Positions 1-9,200 of a DNA stretch of 42,243 nucleotides are shown here, one piece after another; position 1 is the stretch's first letter; each line of letters opens with the position of its first letter. Below the pieces are notes generated by a model that ran no database searches, had not been told where the DNA came from, and saw nothing but the letters and a program-made list of their open reading frames with translations. The stretch is from positions 1 to 42,243 of the forward strand of contig JAGEMR010000193.1 in NCBI GenBank assembly GCA_021030915.1, in the 5' to 3' direction. Source of the DNA: Astrothelium macrocarpum (taxonomy: Eukaryota; Ascomycota; Dothideomycetes; Trypetheliales; Trypetheliaceae). The position numbers and the translations under genes are program-made.

Positions 1-456
1 TAATAAAATATTAATAATATAATAATATTTTTGAATAATAAATATCATATCAAAATAAAATTAAAATTATTTATAATTATTTATTCTTTTTCATTAAAAA
101 TTAAAAGATATAAAAAATATTGATTTTAATTTTTTTTTATGATTATATATAAAATGATATATTTAATTCTTTTTAATATCTTTTTTATTAATTTTAATAA
201 TAAAATTTCGTATTATTCAAATAATAAATAAAATATCATAAATCGTAAATATATTTATTCATTAAATTAGAATAGATTATTGATATTTTAAAAATTTGAT
301 TAATCTATTTTAATAAATTTCAGATTTATTATTGATAATATTTCTATAACGACACGATAATATTGAACATTCGATTTCATATAATTTCATTATCTGAGAA
401 TAATTAAGAATTTCCAGCGTATTCGTTATTTCAAATACTACTTCTATTGGATCCAT
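1..456 (-). pseudogene. N-terminus of a RIP-inactivated pogo-type transposase
   Basis: Translation on the minus strand from the ATG at 456 begins MDPIEVVFEI and continues through SQIMKLYEIECSILSCRYR. This follows the helix-turn-helix (Psq-like) layout of Fot1/pogo transposases, where a segment resembling 'AKKYGVxRSTLSRR' is expected. A stop appears near 310, and the rest of the reading to position 1 is AT-rich with many stops. The differences from the family pattern (for example Ala to Val/Thr and Thr to Ile) are what C-to-T and G-to-A changes produce. The gene cannot encode a functional protein. It is the relic of the element that ends at 548. Confidence 0.75.
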
Positions 457-501
457 ATTAGTGGAATAATTAATTATTGAAATCAACTGGTGAATCAAAT
501 T

Positions 502-548
502 TCGAGGTGTGCGCGACCTAGGGCTGTGCGGGACCTGGGGCGCACTCC
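502..548. repeat. Terminal repeat of the left-edge transposon with duplicated 12-bp motif
   Basis: Two direct copies of TGTGCG[C/G]GACCT lie at 508-519 and 525-536. Measured from the outer end at 548 they occupy offsets 13-24 and 30-41. The partner terminal repeat is beyond the window, so the inverted-repeat status is inferred from the resemblance to the complete elements at 16.5 and 20.5 kb. Confidence 0.6.
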
Positions 549-550
549 TA

Positions 551-1199
551 GTACCAATCTGGTAACTCCGCCTATGGATCCTCAGTTCTCCTCTCTCCGT
601 GAATCGAGTCCTGCTATCAACATAACGCAACTGACTCCGTCTTGCACAGCTCTTCGCTCTCGTTCATATGAGTATCATCATGGCTAAGCGGCACGACTTT
701 CTGATTTGCATCCTCGTGCACTCACGAATTCTAGTATCAGAAGCTTAGCTCCTGAAATATGAGACGAAAAGTCAAAGAATTGATTGAGTACCAACTCCTC
801 GAGAGGAGGAAGAGACGGCTATGCGCACATCAGCTAGTACCAAAGAGGTAATCGCTAACAGGGTATGGTCCTCGAAGCAGCTTCCCTTCAACAACAGTAA
901 GTTAACTACATTGCGCTGCGTACCTCAATGATCAAATGCTAATCCTATGCATTGTCATTATTCTGCACACGATATATTCAAGAAAATATTCTCAATCTTG
1001 AATCTGAGATGTCGAACTCAATGGATTGGATAATATTTAACGTACGCAAAGCCGAATTAGAATGCAAGTGTATTTTTAGGTTGCGAAGATGACATATTCT
1101 GAACCAATCTCTTTCAGCACTAGACAAATGATACAGCCCATGCCAGCAGTGCGATAAATGCGATCGCCCTTATAACCTGATCATTTTCCAGACGAGACG
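551..1199. other. Intergenic, no gene recognised
   Basis: This stretch has ordinary base composition and only short, unrelated open frames. I see no domain motif, RNA gene or repeat, apart from the possible last degraded residues of the GMC relic at its right edge. Confidence 0.5.
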
Positions 1200-2500
1200 T
1201 GGCGATCTTCTCGGCAAATATGTCCAGCTACCAATCAGTTATCGACCTTTACATACTAGTAAAACGTCCGCTGGCTTTCTGGTAGGGAGAACTCAGAAGC
1301 AGATGACATGGGATAGCTTGGGTGAACATTGGGAAAAGCTTCAGTATCGACAACTCGGATCCCAGTAACGAGATGAACTCGGATCCGGCGGTCGATTACA
1401 GCTTTCATATCGATCTTCCAGCTCAGCCTACCTATGCACTGAAATATTTAGCGAGTCTACCACGATTATGCCAGCAGTCAGTTAGGGAAACTTAAAAGCG
1501 GAAGTTCCATGATACACAACGCCTCCTTCCCTTGCTGGATTAGCAAGAACTTCGGCTTTGCTGGTAATTTTGGGTCCAGGGAGGACCTTCTCTGTGGCGG
1601 GCTTCCACTTAAAGGCAATCTTACGAACTCACAAAAATGCCGCATATGCTCGCTCAACATTCGCTTGACTTACAGGCCACTTGAGGCTGATGACTGATGG
1701 GGCGAGTACGATCGAGAGAATCTCTCAAAAGAAATGCCCTAGCCAGTTCCAAACCCAGATAGAACACCTGGTGAATTGGTCCAATAACCGGTCAGGGCAG
1801 CCTTAGCCACTTTAGGGTTGCCGACATGTGACTAAGTATTGGTGATGTTGAGATTGAGAAAGAGGCCAACGAGTACTTAGTCCCGTTCATTCTGTCCAAC
1901 GTCAGGGAGGCCAGCCACGACATTAATGCCATGCTTCTGACGTATCTTAGCAGGTCCAATGACTGAGCCCATCAAGAATTGACGCAAGTGCCAAACTTCA
2001 ACTGGGACGATAATCTCCTTTGTTGCCGCTGAAGGGTATTGCAAATTTTGTGTGGCAGTACTGCCCCTGATCACAACGTTGTTGGCATTCTGACCAGCAA
2101 AGAGGACGTGCACCATAAGCGAATCGGGATGGATTCTGATTCCAGAAGCTCCGGCAGTCTGCCGAAGGAAGGCTGTCCCATAGAAGTTATGCGAAGCGGT
2201 CCAAGTATCCCCCTTCCATATCCGAACAATTTTCCGCTGTTCAACCCCGAGATAGGGTTAAATCTGGCTCTGCAAAAGCTCTGGCTATCGGTGAGCCATA
2301 CGCGCCATGGGAGTTAGTATAAGACACGTGCAGAGGACCTCCTTCAGGACTAAACGCTGACGGGTCGTACGAAATGTTGTAAATCGGGTCGATCACGTGC
2401 CTGGAAAGTAACGCTTTTTTAAACGCTGTATTCACGTTTTCCAGAAGTCGTCATCTACTAGCCGGACCCACGTATATAACTCATGTAGATTGCAACAATG
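1200..2500 (-). pseudogene. Relic of a GMC (glucose-methanol-choline) oxidoreductase
   Basis: Minus-strand translation in shifting frames recovers GMC-family landmarks in the right order. Around 2410-2430 there is a KSVTFQ-like segment. Around 2270-2390 comes YDPSAFSPEGGPLHVSY, followed by a GSPIARAFAE stretch. At 1880-2190 there is a run with FYGTAFLRQTAG, then KEIIVPVEVWHLRQFL, then GINVVAGLPDVGQNERD. At about 1740-1870 there is VGLFLNLNITNT, then GYWTNSPGVLSGFGTG. At about 1250-1400 a C-terminal VTGIRVVDTEAFPNVHP-like segment appears. In-frame stops and several frameshifts interrupt the reading, and the N-terminal FAD-binding GxGxxG segment was not found. Family members are FAD-dependent alcohol or sugar oxidases and dehydrogenases, often secreted or part of secondary-metabolite clusters. 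This copy is dead. The decay is by frameshifts and scattered stops in normally composed DNA, not by heavy RIP. End points are approximate. Confidence 0.72.
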
Positions 2501-3756
2501 CTATCATGATTTGATCAGCTACAAAAGGTGATGAAATCGGTGCACAGTGCTAAAACTCCTTCGACGATCCTCAATTTGCACATCTTCATCTGTTCTGGAG
2601 TGAGATAACGCCAGTGGTATACGGTAATTGTCCAAGGAGAGTTTCCTATCTAGTTTGCAAACCTCGTGTAGATCGGGCATATGCGAGCGAGGCGCACGTC
2701 CTTGATGGAGTGAGAGAGCATTGTTTCCGTTTGACGATGTTGTACTTTTGGCCTGAAACCGCGCTAGATCGTTTTGTTGCGTTGGTTGAGGGCAGGTAAG
2801 GTCCCTGAGCAAATAACTGTCCAATGTGTTTGTAAATTGGACCTTGGACTAATACCTATTACGATCCGTGGATAAAAGAATGTCATCATGATTCACTGAG
2901 GACGGTGTCGGTAGAATAAGAGGCGAGCAATCAGCGGACTCGACGTTTATGGCTGTATTAGACCTGAAGGCTGATGGTTGAAGTCGGCCGTGGTTGTCTG
3001 TTTTTTTTTATCCGAATCCGTCTACACGATCTTTCAGGGTATCAATTGTCTGGGATGAATCGGCTTCGGTGAGCTTATATGTCTGACTGTAGACGATAAT
3101 TTCCCAAGCGCGTCGGCATCTATATTACACGCGGGCTGTTCCCCACCGCAACGCACTTTACGTACGTACACGCTGAGCACGACTCATACTCATAACTTGT
3201 AGCAAGAGAAAACTGCTGTTTATTGTTGAGATTGTACGAATGCATTCTTCTGGAGCCACTGGAATGTTGAACTATACAACTCGCTGTAATTCTGCGAGCA
3301 ACATGGTCCTATATTCTTACATTGAACGATTATCTTAGCCAGGATTATGGGCAATCCGAGCAAAGAAGGTTAGCCGATTCGTAGGGGCCACCAAACAGAG
3401 ATCCATTGTTTTCAGTTCATGTTGTGAGTGGGATATCCTAGTCAGGAACGTGCTGGAGCTTTGACGAGGCTGAAAGCTGACGGAGATCGCCAAAGCGAAA
3501 GCCAATTTGCGTTAGACCAAGAAACTTAGTTAGCCAGTGCTCACCGCTGATACGTTCGTAAGGTGGTGAAAGTGGCACAGCGGGCCGGCCCCAGTGACAT
3601 TGGGCGCCTCATTTAGGCATTACCCTATCGTCATCCCTTTACAGCCACTTTAGCTCTCGTCTCTTTCGTCAAACAAAACATTAAAATATTGGTCTTTAGC
3701 TACCCATACTTCTTTTAGGCTTCATTATGTCCTTTTGGTTCTAAACACGATACGCC
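2501..3756. other. Intergenic, no gene recognised; includes the SDR promoter side
   Basis: Short open frames occur on both strands (for example minus 2519-2824), but none carries a motif I recognise. The missing N-terminal part of the GMC relic could lie here in unrecognisable form. The last few hundred bases before 3757 are presumably the promoter and 5' leader of the dehydrogenase gene. Confidence 0.45.
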
Positions 3757-4692
3757 ATGAATATCGGCAAAAAGTCGGTTCCTTTTAAGCCAGAGCGGGA
3801 CATTCCCTCGCTCGATGGAAAAGTAATTCTGGTGACAGGAGGCAATATCGGTCTGGGAAAGCAGTGCGTTCTGGAATATGCTCGACACAATCCAGCCCAG
3901 ATCTGGCTGGCAGCGCGGAACCTGGAAAAAGCCAAGGCAGCAGTCGATGAAATCCAGAAGGAGCTCTCCAACCCAGCACCTATCAAGCTTCTCGAGTTGG
4001 ACCTCTCTTCTCTTGAGTCGGTAAAGAAGGCAGCCAGCACCGTCTCTGCCGAGAGCGATCGTTTGGACATTCTCATGCTCAATGCCGGAATCATGGCCGC
4101 TCCACCTGGTCTCACTCAAGATGGATATGAGCTTCAGTTCGGTACCAACTATATTGGTCACGCGCTCCTCGCCAAGCTCCTGCACCCTTTGATGGAGAAA
4201 ACGGCTGCCAATCCAAACACTGATGTGCGTGCCATCATGCTATCGTCGCGTGGCCATACGTATGTACCGAAACCAGAAGGAATCCGGTTTGACACGTTAA
4301 AGACAAACGCCGAATCTTTGGGGCCATATTCCCGCTATGGCCAGAGCAAGCTCGCCATGATTCTCTGGGCTAGACAAGCAGCCAAATTGTACCCGAAGTT
4401 TACGGTCACTTCAATTCATCCAGGTTTGGTGCGAACAAACTTGATGAACAGCGCAACTGGTTCGTCTTTAGTCATTCGGGTACTGGGAAAGGTTGCTAGC
4501 AAACTTGTGACTCCAGTCGATCAAGGCGCTAGGAATCAGCTCTGGGCATCAGTAGCCAAGGAAGTTGAGTCTGGCGAGTACTATGAGCCGGTTGGTATAG
4601 GGGGTACGGCGAGTGATTTTGGCAAGGACGAGATTCTGGCGAAGAAAGTCTGGGAATGGACGGAACAGGAGCTGGAAGCATATGCGATTTAG
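3757..4692 (+). CDS. Short-chain dehydrogenase/reductase (SDR), retinol-dehydrogenase-like
   Basis: This is an intronless reading of 311 aa from an ATG at 3757. It catalyses NAD(P)(H)-dependent oxidoreduction of an alcohol/ketone substrate that cannot be predicted. The Rossmann fold is clear: glycine-rich cofactor loop TGGNIGLG at residues 27-34, LDLSS (about 81-85), structural NAG at 109-111, a serine-rich strand MLSS (151-154) supplying the catalytic Ser, and the catalytic Tyr194-x3-Lys198 in YGQSK. HPGLVRT follows at the usual distance. No signal peptide is visible, so it is probably cytosolic. It is the nearest intact gene to the 3' end of the PKS, about 1.5 kb away. The two genes converge, with broken coding sequence between them. 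A role as a tailoring reductase for the polyketide is possible but rests on proximity only. Confidence 0.93.
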   Translation: MNIGKKSVPFKPERDIPSLDGKVILVTGGNIGLGKQCVLEYARHNPAQIWLAARNLEKAKAAVDEIQKELSNPAPIKLLELDLSSLESVKKAASTVSAESDRLDILMLNAGIMAAPPGLTQDGYELQFGTNYIGHALLAKLLHPLMEKTAANPNTDVRAIMLSSRGHTYVPKPEGIRFDTLKTNAESLGPYSRYGQSKLAMILWARQAAKLYPKFTVTSIHPGLVRTNLMNSATGSSLVIRVLGKVASKLVTPVDQGARNQLWASVAKEVESGEYYEPVGIGGTASDFGKDEILAKKVWEWTEQELEAYAI

Positions 4693-5189
4693 TTCATTTC
4701 GGCTGTGTGATCTATTTGGGTCTTGTTACTCGGTTTTGGGATCGTGACTCATCTCTTTCGAAGTATCATCTCTATTTGAGCGAAGATAGATCATCCTGTA
4801 TTCCATAAATATTGAATCAGCTAGGCAAAATTGACAAACGTCATTTAGCCGTACACGGCTTTGCCCGTTTCAAATAAGTCAAACTGTTCTTCAATACCTT
4901 GCTATCCACCCAATTGTCGGTCAGTTCTACAGTGCAGAAACTTGCATTCAGTCCTTAGTACACGTAATGGAATATTGCGTCAGACACTTCCAAACCTAAG
5001 CCAGTATTCGATCAATCAGCACATTTCCGGCAAGCTTGTAGTCTTAGCTTTGTGACTAGGATCCTAAAAGTAGCCTCTTTTTAGTCCTAACTTTGACTCG
5101 GGCCGAGACCAATTGATCAGTTCCGGAGTCAAGAGACTGCCTGTTTATTCCGGTGGATATTGAGTAGCCGCAGATTGCATTGTAAACGG
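4693..5189. other. Intergenic; possible decayed 5' part of the following relic
   Basis: Plus-strand translation at about 4868-5005 gives an open stretch including LQYLAIHPIVGQFYSAE that ends at a stop. It may be part of the broken gene at 5.19-5.67 kb or may be chance. Nothing else is recognised. Confidence 0.3.
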
Positions 5190-5675
5190 GAGAAACAATC
5201 CAGAACTTTCGAACGGATTCGTTTGCCAAAAACACCAGATTTATCCTTTCCAACCAAAAATATTTTTTTGCTTGGCGCATTGCAGCATTTTCATCGAGCT
5301 GGAATTCCCCGCACTGTCTCTGTGCCATAATAATTTCTTTGAATGCCTTGCTGTTCCCACCCATATTCGCAACCAGCTTTCGGTTTGAGTTTGTACCTAC
5401 GAATCTTTTGTTTCCCAAAAATCCCCAGGTTGACGCCAATGGAGCCGGGATCCCTAACTTCCTGCAGTGGGACCAATGGCTGGATATACTGCTTTGCTTA
5501 TCTGGGTCCCAAAACTGGACCAAGCAGACCAGAACTCAGCTGCGAGGCTTGGAAGACGTGGCTCTAGCCTGGTGTAGAAATTATCTCTTCTATTGCTCTC
5601 CTAGTCCTGGGAGGTACTGCTGTGTTATATACCTGGAGATGGGATGAGGTGGGATTGTCTGAGGAATAGCAATTT
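5190..5675 (+). pseudogene. Broken gene for a small membrane protein (family not identified)
   Basis: On the plus strand one frame is open from about 5190 to about 5480 and contains FPPIFATSFRFEFVPTNLLF and GIPNFLQWDQW. The next frame then continues with WIYCFAYLGPKTGPSRPELS and EAWKTWL, meets a TAG, and reads on through PGVEIISSIALLVLGGTA to YTWRWDEVGL and a stop near 5668. The composition suits a protein with two or more membrane segments and a cytosolic acidic tail. It needs one frameshift and one stop readthrough, so I call it a relic. The minus-strand frame at 5056-5523 is longer but has no family resemblance I can see. It sits in the PKS flank and could be a lost cluster gene such as a membrane-bound tailoring enzyme or transporter fragment. 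I cannot name the family. Confidence 0.35.
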
Positions 5676-6238
5676 GCGAGGGCGATGGAGGTCAAATACG
5701 TTTGGGGATTTCTTGATTGTCCGTACGAGAGGAGGTAAGCGTGCGTAAGGTTTTCATTTTTTCGAAAGGAAGTACTCGATCTATACAGGTTTGCAGAGTT
5801 AGTCTTCGAACATTAGGGCATCGATACACATAAATTTGGGATTAGTCTCGATATACAACGAATCCCATTGGAACAGAGACCCTCATCAATAAGTTTCCGC
5901 AGCTTTAAGGTCCTTATGAAACATTACTGCAAGGATGTATATGCCAAGTATTTGAGATATGTGTAGTGGAAGATAAGAATAGTACAAAATTCGGGGCTCT
6001 TAGCAGATCTCTGTCTAGGATGACTAAGCAACATGCGGCAAATGTGACGAACGCCCGTCTCACCTTTCGGCTGGATAGCACCGCCAATCCCTTAGCAAAA
6101 CCAAGCAAAAGGCCAAACCTCAAGCAAAAAGAGATCTCTTCTGGTTACAAATTAGGAAGTACATTCCAAGCAATAATCGCTCACACTTCTTTCGGATAGA
6201 GCCACCATCTTCAAGATGAGAGTTGTTCGCCTTTCTGA
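5676..6238. other. Intergenic between the membrane-protein relic and the PKS 3' end
   Basis: There are only short open frames (plus 5966-6199, minus 5914-6123) with no recognisable motif. The PKS 3' untranslated region and terminator must lie here, but I see no distinctive signal. Confidence 0.45.
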
Positions 6239-9200
6239 TCATTTTAGGTTTTGGCTTGCGCAAACGAGCTCTGCAAATTTGGCGATTGTCAGGTCGGGCC
6301 CATTGAGCTGCTGAAACGGAATATCCAAAGTGTATTCCTTGAAGATCCAGTTACGCAATTCAGCTCCTATCATACTATCAAGGCCATAGCCAGCGATTGG
6401 ACGCACTTCGGGTTCGAAGACATCAGGCTCAAGCAGCAACAAACGAGCGAGTTTGCTGGTGAAATGCTCAGAGATCAGACCGATGGCATCTTGTGGAGTT
6501 TTTGCCTGATGGATAGCCTTGAGGATGGTGAAACCTGAACCTCCATTATCGGAAGACTCTGAAGAATTGATGGATTGACGTATCGCCTTGAATCGCGTGT
6601 CCTCAAGCCAAAAACTGTCCGTTACGTCGCTGCTGGAAAGAGAATCCTTGAGCTTGCTAGGGTCAAGGCCGACAATTACATGATCTGCTGGTGCCGTGGT
6701 GGCTTGCGTCCAGATAGCAGCTTCGAATGATTCAAGCAAATGATCCTCATCGATCGCGTAGATACCTTTACGGCGTAACGCAGCCTCGATTTCAGGATTC
6801 TCGGCGACTATACCGATGTTTTGAACCATTGGGAGAACGAGAGATGATGCGCGTTTACCATTCACTATACGATGCCGGGCGAGAGTATCGAGGAAATTAT
6901 TGCCAGCAGCATAGTTTGCTTGACCGGGAGTTCCCAATATACCCGAGGTTGAACTAGTGCATACAAAGAAATCCAAATCATCATCAGCGAATGCCTGATG
7001 CAAATTGATAGCTCCGTGGACCTTTGGACCAATCGAGGTTTTCCAACTATCATAGCTCATCGAATGGAAAAGTCCGTCCTTTGGCCTATTAATTTGTGCA
7101 TTATAGGAAAGAATGCGGGGGTACACTTACACGCAATACCATGGCGGCATGAACCACACCTCTGACGGGATGACTGTCAGGTATTAGCTTAAGGGCTTCA
7201 TCTAGATCGCTCTTCTTAGTGACGTCTCCTTTAATGATTTGGCACGCAACACCCATAGCCTCAATGCTTCGAATCCAGGCTGCTGTCTCATCCTTATCAA
7301 CACCAGATCTCGACATGAAAGCGAATCGTCTGGCACCGTGCTGGGCCATCCACGCTGTGATGCTCCGGCCAAGACCGCCGAGACAACCCACAAGGAAATA
7401 GGTTGCATCGGGGCGGAAACTGGGGCCTGTACGTTGAGGAATAACATTAATGAGCCCATTAGACTCTGTATGCTCGATAACTGTCTTCTTATTGGCAAAA
7501 TCGTCGCTGAACAATAAGACCGCATTATCGTAGTCAGAGATATTTACCTTCTGGATAGGACCAATGGCTGGGATGAGCTTGTCCCTGTAAAGCGCACTTA
7601 TTTCGCGCAAATATCTGGACAGGAGGTGCGGCTTTTGGCTGTATAGATCGAGGATGTCAAATGCTACGTAACTGGCTCCTCGATTTGTTGGGATGGTGTC
7701 CAAGGCGCTGCGCTTGAGAACATTCTTCCGACCAATATCGATGAATCGACCAAATGTAGCAATATTTCTCCAGCATTCATGTGCAACGGTTTGCTGTACA
7801 TATGCAGAGCTGAATACAACATCAGCGGCACGGCCTCCTGTCAGCTCTTTCAATTTCGTCATGAGATTCTGATCCAAAGCCGATATTACGTTTTCGGAAG
7901 GTAAACTAAAGGCTGCAGCTACCCTGGCAGCTTCAGCTAAAGATCTCACGGCAACATAAGTCTGTGCCTTGAGTTGTTTACTGAGGGCAATAGCAGCGGC
8001 GCCACCATCTCCACTCCCATGGAGTATTAGAACGATCTCTCTGGGTTCAACTCTCGCAAGAGTGTTCAGTCCGTGCATGGCTGTCGCATAGGCCACAGGC
8101 AACGTTACAATCTCTTCTGGGATGTCGTTCTTTGCAGTTTTTTGGACCATATCTGCTGATATTGTCTGATAGGTAGCTAACCTATCACTATTAAAGCCAA
8201 AGACGTGGTCACCCAAGCCAAGGCTCTTGACGTCAGCCCCCTTCTGGGTGATGATTCCGTAAATCTCGTGGGAGAACGTGATCGGATAATCTATGCCGTC
8301 GCGAACAAGAACATCCTCTTTGTTGAGATCCGTTAAGAGAACCCGAACCTGGACTTCACTGGGGCCGACAGTTTTATCCGCGCGTTCGTCGTGCGAAAAT
8401 ATTAGTTTGGAAGCCTTGGGTAGCCCAACCAACTTTTCAGATTTACGGAATGATACAGATTTGACAACTGAGCTTTGTGGGCCATATCGACGATTGAGGG
8501 TCTTATTTGGAACCAGTCTGCTGATATGTACCAAACCGTTTTGGACACAGTACTCAGACTCCTTGTCTTTTGTGTGAAGGATCTGGCGTTCCAACGCGTT
8601 CACAATTTCGTTAGCTGCAAGGGCTGCAGCAGTGTTACTCAAATCCAGATCGATCGTAGTGAATTCAATCGAAGCCATCTCAGAACGCACAGAACGAGCA
8701 ACTCCGGATGCCATGGCTTGTTCTGGTGCAACGCCGTTCATGAGCTGCCCTGCAGAAATCCAGGTAATAGTTGAGGCAAATGAGACCATGTTCTGTAATC
8801 CAGAAAGCTCGCTGGCTTCAAGTGTCAAGAGAAGGGGCCCTTCAAGATCGCATGCCACAACGACATGCTCCGCTGGGATGATTTGCGCGTTTGCTAACCG
8901 GGCGAAGCGAGGCGATCCAAGCCTTTCAGCCAACTTGGAGAGCTTGTGAGGGATTTCAGTGAGTTTGTTGCGATAAACGATGGCGATGGATCGGAGAACG
9001 TTCACATGAATGCCGTTCGCAGAAGGCCCGGCTGCAAGTCCAACTTGCTCTTCCTTTTTAGCTGTGGCGATAGCCAGGCCATTTGACAGGTTGAGGATAG
9101 AAAACCGTTCTCCGAGCGAAGCGCACATCTTTCGATCAGCGACGACACGACCTTCTGGAGCGAGTAACCAATAGATTTTAGAGGCATCCGTAAGCGTTCC

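Larger units (their letters stand above)
1..548 (-). mobile_element. Pogo/Fot1-type DNA transposon, right-hand end only, RIP-mutated
   Basis: The first roughly 490 bases are extremely AT-rich. They end in a short GC-richer tip that stops at a TA (549-550). Reading leftward from that TA, the tip starts GGAGTGCGCC and contains two copies of a 12-bp motif (TGTGCGCGACCT at 508-519 and TGTGCGGGACCT at 525-536 on the plus strand), 17 bp apart. The transposase start lies just inside, on the minus strand. A TA target, a tip with a repeated motif and a transposase start close to the tip are features of Tc1/mariner-superfamily pogo elements. The other end lies outside the window. Base composition and in-frame stops indicate RIP. 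Confidence 0.8.

Noticed and set aside
1..490. AT-rich ends as mitochondrial insertions or centromere
   Set aside because: Transposase-like readings, TA targets and duplicated tips explain them as RIP-mutated transposons. No mitochondrial gene is readable.
5056..5523. 155-codon minus-strand frame between SDR and PKS
   Set aside because: It has no motif or intron pattern. The plus strand over the same bases reads as a membrane-protein relic, which explains the open frame as a shadow.
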